The notes: generated from the sequence alone by a model not told the origin. Counted from the first letter of the stretch, positions 36,939-47,695 are shown. The stretch: DNA of 64,000 nucleotides from Flavobacteriales bacterium (GCA_016713865.1 JADJOG010000002.1:1-64000); one strand, 5' to 3'. Translations and numbers: made by a program.

Positions 36939-38312
36939 GCACGCTCTCAGGCAATCGTTTCTTCTTCATCGGAATCGGAGGCATCGGCATGAGCGGCTTG
37001 GCGCGCTACTTCCGCAGGCGCGGCGCGCTGGTAGCCGGTTACGACAAGACACCCAGCGAGCTCACCAATCAATTGCAGAGCGAAGGCATCGAAGTGCAAT
37101 TCAATGAGCGCGTGGAACTGATCCCGCAAGCCTTCCGCGATGCGGATGCCAGCGAGGTGATGGTGGTGCGCACACCCGCGGTGCCGGTCACGAGCCCTTT
37201 GCTGAAGTATTGGGAAGAACGCGGCGCACGCATCCTGAAGCGCGCTGAGGTGCTGGGCATGGTCACGCGCGACAAGCCCACCATCGCGGTGGCCGGAACG
37301 CACGGCAAGACCACCGTGAGCACTATGCTCGCGCACCTGCTCACGGCGGGCAAGGTTCCGTGCAACGCTTTCCTCGGCGGCATCAGCGCCAACTACGGCA
37401 CCAACGTGCTGCTGAACGACGATGCGAACTTGAATGTGGTGGAGGCCGATGAGTACGACCGCAGCTTCCTGCAGCTGTGCCCCGCGCAGAGCATCATCAC
37501 GGCCATGGATCCGGATCACCTCGACATCTATGGCACGCCCCAGGCCATGTTCGAGGCCTACACCGCCTTCGCCGTGCAGTGCGATGGACCGCTGCTGGTG
37601 CATGAGCGCATCGCTAAACATTTCGCGCATCGCACCCAAGTGGGCTCCTATTCAATCGGCAGCCAAGGCGAGCCGCGCGCCGAGAACATCTCCGTATCCG
37701 ATGGCCGCTATCACTTCGATCTGATCGCTGAAGGGCATGTGCTTCGTGGCCTCACCTTGGGCATGCCCGGCAGGCACAATGTGGAGAATGCGATCGCGGC
37801 CAGCACCATGGCCCTGCGCATGGGCATTACCCCGAGCTGCTGCGGCAAGGCCGGCATCGTTCCGTGGTGTCGCTCGCCGTTTCGAGACGCGCATCAGCAA
37901 TCCGCAGGTGGCGCTGATCGACGACTACGCCCATCACCCCAAGGAACTGGAGGCCTGCATCGGCAGCGTGCGCGAATTGTACCCCGGCCGCAGGGTGCTG
38001 GGCATCTTCCAGCCGCACCTGTTCAGCCGCACGCGCGACCTGGCCCCGGACTTCGCCAAGAGCCTTGCGGGGCTGGATGAGCTGATCCTGCTTCCCATCT
38101 ATCCAGCGCGCGAGGAGCCCATCGCTGGCATCACCTCCGAGTGGCTTCTCGAACAGGTGCCTATGGATAAGAAGTCGTGCGTGCCGAATACCGCGCTGGT
38201 GCAGGCCATTGCTTCGCAAACGGTTGATGTCGTGGTCACACTAGGGGCCGGCGACATCGACCGCTTGGTGCCTCCGCTCGAACGATTGCTGAACGAACGT
38301 ATCCGTCCATGA
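36935..38312 (+). CDS. murC: UDP-MurNAc:L-alanine ligase MurC, frameshifted
   Basis: About 458 residues. N-terminal GIGGIGMSGLARYF, ATP loop AGTHGKTTVSTML, VVEADEYDRSF and MDPDHLDIYG are intact. Between about 37830 and 37880 the frame changes: after MGITP the expected ELLRQG is out of frame, and GVARRFETRI resumes in the frame that reads DDYAHHPKELEA to the stop. It attaches L-Ala to UDP-MurNAc and is essential, so the shift is probably an error. It overlaps ftsQ by 4 bases. Confidence 0.93.
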
Positions 38313-39121
38313 AGAACCTGAAGCCCTTGCTGCGCCGCGCCGGCCTTGTGCTGGGCGCTGCTGGCGCGCTGCTGGCGCTGGGCTTCGTGGAGCATAGCAC
38401 GGGCCACGCGGCCATTGCCGAGCTGAAGGTGGTGGTTCGAGGCAGCGAAGGCAATCACTTCATCGACGAGAGCGGTGTGCGCCGTGTCATTGTTGAATCG
38501 GGACTCCCGGTTCTGGGCGCGCCAGCCCGTGAGGTGGATCTGGCCGGCGTAGAGCGCATGCTGGAAGCGATTCCCTGCGTGGCGAATGCCGAGGTGTACC
38601 ACGACCTTGCTGGCAAATTGCATGTGAAGGTGCGCCAGCGCGAGCCAGTGCTGCGCGTGATCAATGCCAATGGCACCAGTTTCTACATCGACGCGGAAGG
38701 CTGGACCATGCCGCTGAGCGACACCTACACCGCACGCGTGCCCGTAGCCAGCGGCTGGCTGCAAGAGCCGGGTGCCGCGTTCGGAGTGGTGAATGTGAAT
38801 GCGGATGACAGCGTGATGCAGGCCGGGCGCTCCGATGAGCTCTACCGGCTCGCGCTCTTCTTGCGCGCCGATCCGCTGTGGAGCAGCCTCATCGATCAGG
38901 TGATCGTCGCGGCCGATGGGCAGATGGAACTGGTGCCCACGGTGGGCAGGCAGCGCATCCTGATCGGCGATGGGCAAGCACTGGAGCAGCGCTTCGCCAA
39001 GCTCAAGCTCTTTTACCAGCAAGGCATCCCCAAGAGCGACTGGCGTCGCTACTCGCGCATCGACCTGCGCTTCAACGACCAGATCGTCTGCACCAAGAGA
39101 ACCAACCCCAACGACCTGTGA
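38309..39121 (+). CDS. ftsQ: Division protein FtsQ
   Basis: 270 residues. One membrane helix at about residues 10-28 is followed by a POTRA-like part (AIAELKVVVRGSEGNHFIDE) and the FtsQ/DivIB core (MLEAIPCVANAEVYHDLAGKLHVKV). Conservation is modest, as usual for FtsQ; the position between murC and ftsA is decisive. It links FtsL and others in the periplasmic divisome. Confidence 0.88.
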   Translation: MKNLKPLLRRAGLVLGAAGALLALGFVEHSTGHAAIAELKVVVRGSEGNHFIDESGVRRVIVESGLPVLGAPAREVDLAGVERMLEAIPCVANAEVYHDLAGKLHVKVRQREPVLRVINANGTSFYIDAEGWTMPLSDTYTARVPVASGWLQEPGAAFGVVNVNADDSVMQAGRSDELYRLALFLRADPLWSSLIDQVIVAADGQMELVPTVGRQRILIGDGQALEQRFAKLKLFYQQGIPKSDWRRYSRIDLRFNDQIVCTKRTNPNDL

Positions 39122-39126
39122 GCACC

Positions 39127-40422
39127 ATGGAAAGCACACCTGACATCGTAGCCGGCCTCGATATCGGCACCACCAAGATCGCCTGCATCGTGGGCCGCCG
39201 AAACGCGCAGGGCAAGATTGAGGTGCTCGGCGTGGGCAAGGCGCGCAGCGAGGGTGTTACCCGCGGCGTGGTGGCCAACATCCACAAGACCGTCGAGAGC
39301 ATCAAGGCCGCCGTGAACGACGCTGCTGACATGGCCGGCGTGATCATCGAAACGGTGAACGTGGGCATCGCGGGCCAGCACATCCGCAGCATGCAGCACC
39401 GCGGCATGAAGATGCGCCAAAGCATCGAGGAGGAGATCGCTCAGAGCGATATCGATCAATTGATCGAGGAGACGCATCGCCTGGTGATGCCTCCGGGCGA
39501 GGAGATCATCCATGTCCTTCCGCAGGAGTACATCGTTGATAACGAGCAGGGCATCCCTGATCCCATCGGCATGAGCGGCATCCGGTTGGAGGCCAACTTC
39601 CATATCATCAGCGGGCAGGTCACCGCCGCGCGCAACATCAACAAGTGCGTGCACCGCGCGGGCCTCAACGTCACAGAGCTCATCCTGGAGCCCTTGGCCA
39701 GCGCCGAGGCCGTGCTGAGCCCGCAAGAGAAGGAGGCCGGCGTGGTGCTGGTCGACATTGGTGGTGGCACCACGGACATCGCCATCTTCCTCGATAACAT
39801 CATCCGCCACACCGCCGTGATCCCCTTCGGCGGCAACGTGGTCACAGAGGACATCCGCCAAGGCTGCGGCATCATGCGCGATCAGGCTGAATTGCTCAAG
39901 ACCAAGTTCGGCAGCGCATTGGCGCCCGAGAACAAGGAGAACGAAGTGGTGTGCATACCAGGCTTGCGCGGCCGCGAGCCCAAGGAGATCAGCCTGCGCA
40001 TGCTCTCGGAGATCATCCAGAGCCGCATGGAAGAGATCATCGAGCACATCCATTTCGAGATCCGCAACAGCGGCATCGAGAAGCAGCTCATCGCCGGCAT
40101 CGTGCTCACCGGCGGCGGCGCGCAACTGAAGCACCTGAAGCACCTCGTGGAACTGCTCACCGGCATGGATGCGCGCATAGGCTATCCCAATGAGCACCTC
40201 GGCCAGAGCAAGGTGGAAGCCGTTACCAGCCCGCTCTTCGCGACAGGCGTGGGCCTGGTGATGAAGGGCTTCGACCACCTGGACCGCGCACGCCTGCGCA
40301 TGCCAGCCACCACCAGCACCAAGCCCGCTGTGAAGGACCACAGCAAGGGCCGACTCAGCACCTTCCTTTCCAGCGTGATGAGCGGCGCGCAGGATCTGCT
40401 CAGCACCGACGACGAGAACTGA
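39127..40422 (+). CDS. ftsA: Division protein FtsA (actin-like)
   Basis: 431 residues from the ATG at 39127. Actin-fold motifs are GLDIGTTKIACIVG, VLVDIGGGTTDIAIF and IVLTGGGAQLKHL, with the FtsA-specific domain between (TVNVGIAGQHIRSMQHRG). The C-terminal end probably binds the membrane. FtsA tethers FtsZ at mid-cell. It is followed by ftsZ after 48 bases. Confidence 0.96.
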   Translation: MESTPDIVAGLDIGTTKIACIVGRRNAQGKIEVLGVGKARSEGVTRGVVANIHKTVESIKAAVNDAADMAGVIIETVNVGIAGQHIRSMQHRGMKMRQSIEEEIAQSDIDQLIEETHRLVMPPGEEIIHVLPQEYIVDNEQGIPDPIGMSGIRLEANFHIISGQVTAARNINKCVHRAGLNVTELILEPLASAEAVLSPQEKEAGVVLVDIGGGTTDIAIFLDNIIRHTAVIPFGGNVVTEDIRQGCGIMRDQAELLKTKFGSALAPENKENEVVCIPGLRGREPKEISLRMLSEIIQSRMEEIIEHIHFEIRNSGIEKQLIAGIVLTGGGAQLKHLKHLVELLTGMDARIGYPNEHLGQSKVEAVTSPLFATGVGLVMKGFDHLDRARLRMPATTSTKPAVKDHSKGRLSTFLSSVMSGAQDLLSTDDEN

Positions 40423-40470
40423 TCACACGCGCCTGCCAGCACCACCTCTGAACCTCCAAGACCCGACCCC

Positions 40471-42125
40471 ATGAAATTCGACCTTCCTAAAGAGCTCAGC
40501 TCGATCATCAAAGTGATCGGCGTTGGCGGCGGCGGAAGCAATGCCGTGAACCACATGTACACGCAGGGCATCCGCGGCGTGGACTTCATCGTGTGCAACA
40601 CCGATCGCCAGGCGCTCGACCTGAGCCCCGTGCCTGTGAAGATCCAGCTCGGTCCCGGCCTAACGGAGGGCCTCGGCGCCGGCAGCATACCCGATCGCGG
40701 CAAGGATGCGGCGCAAGAGAACCTCGACGAGATCCGCGCCGTGCTCAGCACCCGCACCAAGATGCTATTCATCACCGCAGGCATGGGTGGTGGCACCGGC
40801 ACGGGCGCTGGCCCTGTTGTGGCAGGTATCGCGCGTGAGCTCGGCATCCTCACCGTCGGCATCGTCACCATGCCGTTCCAATGGGAAGGCCCCAAGCGCA
40901 AGAAGCAAGCGCTCGCCGGCATGGAGGAGCTGCGCAATGTGGTGGATACGCTCCTGGTGATCAACAACGACCGCCTGCGTGAGCAGTATGGCAACCTCAG
41001 CCTCGACAACGCCTTCGCGCATGCCGATGATGTGCTCGCGACCGCAGCGCGCGGCATCGTCGATATCATCACCAAGACCGGCAAGGTGAACGTTGATTTC
41101 GAGGATGTGAAGACCGTGATGACGCGCAGCGGCGTGGCCATCATGGGCATGGCCGAAGTGGAAGGCGAGGATCGCGCATTGCGCGCCGCGCAGGAGGCGC
41201 TCGATTCGCCGCTGCTCAACGACAACGATATCCGTGGCGCCAAGTTCGTGCTGTTCAATGTGGAGCATGGCGTGAACGAGATCAGCCTCGACGAGATCGA
41301 GGAGATCACGCGTCATATCCAATCAGCGGCAGGCGCAGATGCCGATGTGATCTTCGGATACGGCCGCGATGAATCGCTCGATACGAAGCTGCGTCTTACG
41401 GTGATCGCCACCGGTTTCGAGGCGAGGCCAGACACCGGCGAAGGCCGCAGCGCGCTCACTCAACGCACGCTGATCCCCTTGGATGCGGATGTGCCCACCA
41501 TGATCACGCAGCCGATCGCGAACCCGGTAACGGGCGCCAGCGCGCCAGCAGCTCCTGCACCGCCACCTGCTGCTCCCGAGGAACCGTACATCAAGGTGAA
41601 GGAAGAGCCTGCCCCGGTAGCGGAAGCGAAGCCGGAGCCGCAGCGCACGGAGCCGATCACGCAGCGCTTCATCGAATTCGAGGTGGAGCCGCTCGCCCCG
41701 CGCGTGGTAACCCCGGTGAACACGACGGAGGATGAGCGCGTGGTTCATGGTCTTTACGATGAGGCCGAATCGAGTACGAGCCCCAATGCGAGCAACGCGG
41801 CAAGCACCCAACCTGAGCGGCCGCAAGAGCGCGCTACAACGGTTGAGGCGCGCGACGTGCGCGTGAGCACCACGGAGAATCAACTGAACCACGAAGAGCG
41901 CATGGCGCGCATGCGTGAGATGAGCCTGCGCATGCGCTCGCCCAACGGCGTGGCGGATTACGAGCGCGAGCCGCTTACATCCGCAAGAAGGTTGCGCTGA
42001 ACGATGGCCCCAAGAGCACCGATAGCAGCATCAGCCGCTTCTCACTGAACGAACCGTTGATGAGAGCGGCGAGCGCCGATACCCTCAGCAAGAACAATCC
42101 GCACCTGCACGACCGCGTGGATTGA
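40471..42125 (+). CDS. ftsZ: Division GTPase FtsZ, one frameshift near the C-terminus
   Basis: About 551 residues. N-terminal GVGGGGSNAVNHM, the tubulin signature MGGGTGTGAGP near residue 106 and NNDRL are intact. A long proline- and glutamate-rich linker follows from about residue 355. As written the frame stops at 42000, but a base lost near 41972 would continue it as AYIRKKVALNDGPKS to the tail NNPHLHDRVD and a stop at 42123-42125. That tail is the conserved FtsZ C-terminal peptide of Bacteroidota, so the longer form is the real one. A terminator follows. Confidence 0.95.
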
Positions 42126-42144
42126 GGCAATGCCATTTCGCGGG

Positions 42145-42169
42145 ACGCCCGGCATCAACTGCCGGGCGT
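42145..42169 (+). terminator. Hairpin terminator after ftsZ
   Basis: ACGCCCGGCA and TGCCGGGCGT form a perfect 10-base stem with the loop TCAAC, followed by the T-rich TCCTGTTT. It ends the division cluster 20 bases after the restored ftsZ stop. Confidence 0.88.
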
Positions 42170-42194
42170 TCCTGTTTCAGACGATCTTCGCGCC

Positions 42195-42647
42195 ATGAAC
42201 CTCAAGGACCGCATCGATTCCGACATCAAGGCCGCCATGCTGGCGCGCGAGAAGGACAAGCTGAATGCCCTTCGCGCGATCAAGAGCGCCATTCTGCTCG
42301 AACTCACCAAGGAAGGTGGCGGCGGAGAGCTGGACGAGGCCGTGGGCATGCGTATCCTGCAGAAGCTGCACAAGCAGCGCGCTGAATCGGCAGCCATCTA
42401 CCACCAGCAAGGACGTGCTGATCTGGCGCAGGAAGAGGAGGTGCAGGCCAAGGTGATCGAGGCCTATCTGCCCGCCCGCATGGATGCTGCCGCATTGGAA
42501 GCCGCGGTGATCGCGCTCATTGGCGAGCTGGGCGCCAACGGCATGAAGGACATGGGCCGTGTGATGGGCGAGGCCAATAAGCGTTTGGCCGGTCAGGCTG
42601 ATGGCAGCGCGATCGCAGGGCTGGTGAAGAAGCTGCTGGGGGCCTGA
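42195..42647 (+). CDS. GatB/YqeY domain protein
   Basis: 150 residues of the YqeY type: DIKAAMLAREKDKLNALRAI, IYHQQGRADLAQEEEVQ, EAYLPARMD and GANGMKDMGRVMGEANKRL. The domain is related to the tail of the GatB amidotransferase subunit, which binds tRNA, but stand-alone YqeY proteins have no firm role. The start is 18 bases after the ftsZ terminator T-tract, with a weak promoter-like GATCTTCG at 42182. Confidence 0.92.
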   Translation: MNLKDRIDSDIKAAMLAREKDKLNALRAIKSAILLELTKEGGGGELDEAVGMRILQKLHKQRAESAAIYHQQGRADLAQEEEVQAKVIEAYLPARMDAAALEAAVIALIGELGANGMKDMGRVMGEANKRLAGQADGSAIAGLVKKLLGA

Positions 42648-42668
42648 TCGCCTTCGTTCACAGCTGAC

Positions 42669-43279
42669 TCATCCCCGATCGATCACCAGCTTGAAGCCAA
42701 CGCCGTGGACGTTCACGATCTGCACCTTGGGATCGCCTTTCAGGTATTTGCGCAAGCGGCTTATGAATACATCGAGGCTGCGGCCGAGGAAATACGTGTC
42801 GTCGCCCCAGACCATGTTGAGCACGAGCTCGCGCGGCAGCACCTGATCAGCGTGCAGGCATAACAGGCGCAGCACATCGGCCTCCTTCTTCGTGAGCTTG
42901 CGCTCCTCGGTCGGGTGGCTCAGCACCATGTTGCGGTGGTCGAAGGTGTAGGCGCCTACCTCGAAACTGTCCTTGGCGCGCGCATCCTCCGTTTTCCCCA
43001 GCGTGCGACGCAGGATGGCTTCGATGCGCAGCAGCAGTTCCTCGTGGCTGAAGGGCTTAGTGAGGTAGTCGTCGCCGCCGGCCTTGAAGCCCGCTATGCG
43101 ATCATCGGTCTGGCTCTTCGCGGTGAGGAATACGATCGCTGCTCATTGAATTTCTTGAGGCCCTCCTTGCCGTCGCGCGCGAGATGCACGGTGTAGCCTT
43201 TGCGCTTCAGCGCGTCCTGCACCACGAAGCCGAGATTCTGGTCGTCTTCAACAAGGAGGATGGTGGGTCTGTCGCTCAT
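42669..43279 (-). CDS. OmpR-type response regulator with a receiver deletion and frameshift
   Basis: The receiver starts normally (ILLVEDDQNLGFVVQDALKRKG to GLKKFNE) and then jumps, near 43140, in another frame, straight to IVFLTAKSQTDDR. About 33-36 residues are missing, including the strand with the phospho-acceptor aspartate and the DxxMP segment. The rest of the receiver (DDYLTKPFSHEELLLRI) and the winged-helix DNA-binding domain (LTKKEADVLRLLCLHADQVL; SLDVFISRLRKYL) are intact. It precedes the sensor kinase with a 4-base overlap. The loss is too large for a homopolymer error, so it is either a collapsed assembly or a real deletion. Confidence 0.88.
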
Positions 43280-44607
43280 GCTGTCTGTTTCAGTGGGAGT
43301 GAGAGGATGAACACGCTGCCCTTGCCGGGTTCGCTGCTGAGGCTGATGCCGCCTCCATGCGCCAGCGCGATCTGCTGCACGTAATGCAGGCCAAGGCCGA
43401 AGCCCTTCACGTCGTGCACGTTTCCGGTGTGAACGCGGAAGAAGCGCTCGAACACATGGCGCTGGTCTTCTTTGCGGATACCGATGCCTTGGTCCTTCAC
43501 GGAGAGGAGCAGTTCCATGCCTCGCCTGCTGGTGCGGATCTCGATGGGTGTTCCCGCGCGCCCATACTTCACCGCGTTGTCCAGCAGGTTGAACACAGCA
43601 TTCGCAAGGTGCACGCGGTCGCCTTGCACGATTGCCCCATCAGCCTCCAGCCGCAGTAAAACCTCCATGCCGCGTTCTTGCGCCTGAAGCTTGATGGAGT
43701 CAGCAGCTGATCGCGCCACATCATGCATGTCAACGGTCTCCTGCTTCATGCGCAGGCTGTCCTTATCCAGGGTGCTCAGCTGCAGCACGCGCTCCACCTG
43801 GGTGCGCAGGCGCTCATTCTCGCTGCGGATGATGCGCGCGTATTCCTGCAGGCGCTCAGGCTCGTGCATGGTGGCGGGGTCGCTGAGCACCTCGGCGCTC
43901 AGGGCGATGGTGCTTATGGGTGTCTTCAGCTCGTGCGTCATGTTGCCGATGAAGTCGTTCTTCATCTCGCTCAGGCGCTTCTGCCGCAGGATCACCCAAA
44001 CGCTATAAGCGAAGAAGCCGAGCACGATCAGCGTGACCACCACGGGGAAGATCCATGTCCAGCCCACATCGGGCGGAGCTTCCCAGAGCGTGCTATGGCG
44101 CGTGGGGAAATAGACGCCGAAGTAGTGCCCGTCCTTATCGAGCTTGAGCAGCTGGGAATGCGGCATCGTATCGGCGGCGGCGGTGTCCTGTGCCACGTAG
44201 TTGCCGTACACGATGCTATCGGTGAAGCAGTCGTACACGCCGTACTCGAAGTCCTCGAGGATGTGCCGCCGGCTGAATTCCTTGCGCAGCAGGGCTTCGA
44301 GCAGGTAGGGGTGCAGCGTGTCGTTGATCGTGACGGCGAAGTAGTTGGGCCGTTCCTGCTTCACGGCATCGTACAGATCGGTGCTGTCCTTGTTGATGGT
44401 GAGGATCTGCTCGGTCACATCGGTGAGCGCCATCACCACCCGGTCGTTGAATTGCTTCTCGAGCTGGCGCGCCTGCTCCTGATTGATCGCGATCTGCTCA
44501 CGCTGGAAGAAGGAGGCCTGCTGCAGCCAGAGCAGCTGTATGGCCACCACGCCGCCCACGCCAAGCAAGGCCAGTAGCATCAGCGTACCGATGGCGCGGC
44601 GTCCCAT
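43276..44607 (-). CDS. Two-component sensor histidine kinase
   Basis: 443 residues, intact. Membrane helices lie at about 7-27 and 185-207, enclosing a periplasmic sensor of about 155 residues that I do not recognise. The H-box NMTHELKTPISTIALS has the phospho-accepting His225, followed by the N-box NAVFNLLDNAVKYG and G-boxes DQGIGI and GFGLGLHYV. It is paired with the response regulator by a 4-base overlap. The signal is unknown. Confidence 0.93.
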   Translation of the reverse strand: MGRRAIGTLMLLALLGVGGVVAIQLLWLQQASFFQREQIAINQEQARQLEKQFNDRVVMALTDVTEQILTINKDSTDLYDAVKQERPNYFAVTINDTLHPYLLEALLRKEFSRRHILEDFEYGVYDCFTDSIVYGNYVAQDTAAADTMPHSQLLKLDKDGHYFGVYFPTRHSTLWEAPPDVGWTWIFPVVVTLIVLGFFAYSVWVILRQKRLSEMKNDFIGNMTHELKTPISTIALSAEVLSDPATMHEPERLQEYARIIRSENERLRTQVERVLQLSTLDKDSLRMKQETVDMHDVARSAADSIKLQAQERGMEVLLRLEADGAIVQGDRVHLANAVFNLLDNAVKYGRAGTPIEIRTSRRGMELLLSVKDQGIGIRKEDQRHVFERFFRVHTGNVHDVKGFGLGLHYVQQIALAHGGGISLSSEPGKGSVFILSLPLKQTA

Positions 44608-44721
44608 GTCGCAATGTTACGCGCGGCTCAGCAGCCGTTGGCGATGGCTTAACAAGGGTTCGCATTGTGCTTCCAGCGAAGGGCCGTCGCTCTGCCCGAA
44701 GGGGATTGCTGAGGCCGGTTC

Positions 44722-44729
44722 TATCATTG
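44722..44729 (+). promoter_or_regulatory. Candidate -7 promoter element for the glycosyltransferase
   Basis: TATCATTG, one base from TAnnTTTG, ends only 4 bases before the ATG at 44734, so the transcript would be leaderless. Confidence 0.4.
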
Positions 44730-44733
44730 CCGC

Positions 44734-46320
44734 ATGTCATCGCGCAGCATCTGGTTCACGCTTATTGGCATCGCGGCTCTGGTGGTCGCGGGCAGCGTGC
44801 TCGATGTGATGGAGGTGGACGCCGCGCAATATGCAGGCATGGCGCGCGACATGCTCACCAGCGACGATTGGACACGCCTCTATTTCCGTGGCACCGATTA
44901 CCTGGATAAGCCGCCGCTGCACTTCTGGCTCTCGGCGCTCTCCTACCGGCTTTTCGGCGTGAGCAATTGGAGCTACAAGCTGCCGAGCATCGCCTTCGCC
45001 TTTTTGGCATTGTACAGCACCTATCGGTTCGCGCTTCTGCATCATGGCCGCGAAGTGGCTCAGCGTGCCGCGATCATGTTGAGCGCCAGTACTGCATTCC
45101 TGCTCATGACCAACGATGTGCGCTGCGATACGATCCTCACGGGCGCGGTGATCACGGCGATCTGGCTGGGCTCGGCATTCATGGAGCAGGGGCGATGGTG
45201 GCAGTTGATCGGGGCGAGTGTGGCGGTGGCTGCGGGCATGCTGGCTAAAGGCCCTATCGGCTTGGTGGCTCCCATGCTCGCACTTGGCGCCGACTTGATA
45301 CTGCGCAAGCGGTGGCCTGTGTTGCGCGACTGGAGGCTCATTGCGGCTCCGGTTGTCATAGCGGTCATGCTGCTGCCCATGTGCATCGGACTGTACCAGC
45401 AGCACGGCGCGCATGGCCTGCGCTTCTATTTCTGGGAGCAGAGCTTCGGGCGCATTACCGGCGAGAACCGCTGGAAGGATGATAGCACGGTGCTCTTCTT
45501 CACGCATGAACTGCTCTGGCAGCTGCTGCCGTGGACGCTCTTCGTGCTTCTGGGCATTTGGCAAGCGGCAACTTCGATCGCGAAACGCACACGATTGAAT
45601 GAGTACGCGAGCATTGGAGGAGCGGTGCTGGTGTTCATCGCATTGTCGCTCTCGCGATTCAAACTGCCGCACTATCTGTACGTGGCGCTGCCGCTCTTCG
45701 CGGTATCGGCCGCGCTCGCATGGCCATCGGTGCAGCAGCGATGGGTGCGGGTCGCGCATCTGGTGGTGGTTGCTTTGCTGGCTATGGCAGCAGTGGCGCT
45801 CTGCGCTTGGAGCCTTCCTCATCCCGGATGGCCATTGGTGATCATCTTGCTGCTCGTTGCATTATGGCGCTTGAGGCGGAGTGGATTGAAAGGGAATGAT
45901 GACGCGCTATTCAATTTCACGTGTCAGGTATGGCTGGTAGCGGGCATCACCCTGAATGCCATGGCCTACCCGCAGTTGCTGAAATACCAGGACAATGCGC
46001 ACGCCGGGCGTTGGGCCGCCATGCACGGTTTGGATGAACGCACATTCTATGGCATGCAGGTGTATGGTCCGGCCCTCGATTTCTATGCGGGCTTTCACGT
46101 GCCCTGGCTGAGCGACGCCGATGAAGCACGTGCCGTGATCGCGACGGGCGTTGCGGTTTATACCGATCGTCAGCGCTACGAGGAATTGCTGAGCGCGGGG
46201 CTAGTCCCCGTTGATGTCGATTCGATCCCGAGCTATAGCGTGCAGCTGCTGGGTCTCGATTTCATTATTCCCGATAGACGGGAACAGGTGGTGCGCCAGC
46301 GCTATTTGCTGCGTTACTGA
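44734..46320 (+). CDS. GT39-type membrane glycosyltransferase (ArnT/PMT-like)
   Basis: 528 residues with about ten to twelve membrane helices. The first outer loop has MEVDAAQYAGMARDML, then GTDYLDKPPLHFWLSALSYRLFG, the hallmark of bacterial ArnT-like family 39 transferases that use polyprenyl-phosphate sugars. The C-terminal 90 residues form a soluble domain. Lipid A or protein glycosylation are possible targets; neither donor nor acceptor can be read from the sequence. Confidence 0.88.
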   Translation: MSSRSIWFTLIGIAALVVAGSVLDVMEVDAAQYAGMARDMLTSDDWTRLYFRGTDYLDKPPLHFWLSALSYRLFGVSNWSYKLPSIAFAFLALYSTYRFALLHHGREVAQRAAIMLSASTAFLLMTNDVRCDTILTGAVITAIWLGSAFMEQGRWWQLIGASVAVAAGMLAKGPIGLVAPMLALGADLILRKRWPVLRDWRLIAAPVVIAVMLLPMCIGLYQQHGAHGLRFYFWEQSFGRITGENRWKDDSTVLFFTHELLWQLLPWTLFVLLGIWQAATSIAKRTRLNEYASIGGAVLVFIALSLSRFKLPHYLYVALPLFAVSAALAWPSVQQRWVRVAHLVVVALLAMAAVALCAWSLPHPGWPLVIILLLVALWRLRRSGLKGNDDALFNFTCQVWLVAGITLNAMAYPQLLKYQDNAHAGRWAAMHGLDERTFYGMQVYGPALDFYAGFHVPWLSDADEARAVIATGVAVYTDRQRYEELLSAGLVPVDVDSIPSYSVQLLGLDFIIPDRREQVVRQRYLLRY

Positions 46321-46440
46321 CCCTTGTCAGCGAGCCCTTGCACTTCCGTGACCAAACAGCCTCGAATACCGCGATCCGGTTATTGTCCTTAGCTGTTGTT
46401 GAGGCGTTCATTTGCGCCCCGAACGAAAACTAGCTGCTTC

Positions 46441-47680
46441 ATGCGACTCTCGACAATCACTGCAACGATCCTCATCGCTGCATCCGCCACGTCTCAGGTC
46501 ACTGTCACTACCGCGCCGCAGAACGCGCAACAGACCTACTACAGCCTCGCCAACGGCGTTGTGACCAACCATGCATTGGCCGATTGGGATCTCGCCTTCG
46601 AGCTCACGGGAATCACAGGCAGCATCCTGCTGAATACCGCCAAAGGTCACAAGCTCTACAAGGCACCCTTCACGCTGGCGCAGTGGAGCAGCATCGATAC
46701 CACGGGCCTTGCGGCAAACTGGCCACAACAGCACAACAGCGAGACCAATTGGAGCAGCGGCGCGTTTCAATCGCGGCCTCACTGCCAATCCTTTCGACCT
46801 CGGCTGGGGCATCTACAATTTCACCACGCACAACATTGTTGGCGATAGCTGCTTCGTGATGCAGCTTCAAGGAGGCGCGTGGAAGAAGTTCAAGGTCGAT
46901 GGCTTCACCGCCGCCACCAACAGTTTCGCCTTCACATGGGCCAACCTCGATGGAAGCGATGAGCAAAGCGGTAGCCTGTTGCGTTCGGCGTACCCTGGGA
47001 AGAACTTCGGCTACTACAATCTGGCAACCAATACAGCCGTGGACCTGGAACCCGCAGCAGCCACCTGGGACCTGCTCTTCACCAAGTACATCGGTTTCGT
47101 CACGCAGCCCTTCCCCTCCATGTATCCTGTAGCGGGCGTGCTGCAGAACAGAGAGGTGGAAGCCCTTCAGGTCGACGGAGTGCCGACGGCAGATGCGACA
47201 TACTGGGGCGGGACCTTCAGCGCCGACATCAACATCATCGGTTTTGATTGGAAGAACTTCAACCAAGGTACCTTCCAATGGGAGTACGCGCAGGACCGCA
47301 CCTACTTCGTGAAGGATCGCGTTGGCGACATCTACAAGCTCGTGTTCACGGCCTATGGTGGAAGCGCTAACGGCAACATGACTTTCAATCAGGAGCTGGT
47401 GGGTCAAGCGAGCATCGATGAAGCTGGGCGCAGCAGCGCGCTGGTGATCGCACCGAACCCCGCTTCGAATACGGCCACCTTGATCATTGCTGCAGAAGCG
47501 AATGCCGCGCAGCTCACCATTGTGGACCTCAATGGCCGTGTGGCGATGCAGCAACAACTCACCGGCCTGAACGGGTTGGTTCAGCGCCCGATTGATGTGA
47601 GCGCGCTGCCCGCTGGCCTCTTCATCGTGCGTGTGCAGGGCGATGGCATCGAAGCATCGGTGCGCTTCGTGAAAGATTGA
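46441..47680 (+). CDS. Secreted HmuY-like protein with T9SS-type tail, one frameshift
   Basis: About 412 residues. A signal peptide (LSTITATILIAASATSQ) is followed by two repeats of the HmuY-like pattern: YYSLANGVVTNHALADWDLAFE and, later, YYNLATNTAVDLEPAAATWDLLF. The last 75 residues (IAPNPASNTATLII; LTIVDLNGRV; LPAGLFIVRV) look like a type A T9SS sorting domain, so the protein would be secreted or anchored at the surface. An extra T in the run at about 46766 shifts the frame between SSGAF and NRGLTANPFDLGWG. HmuY binds haem in other species. A HemS-like gene follows. Confidence 0.85.
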
Positions 47681-47695
47681 TCGACTGAGTGTCGT

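Noticed and set aside
39049..40341. A 430-residue open frame opposite ftsA
   Set aside because: Antisense shadow; no motifs, and ftsA is clearly coding.
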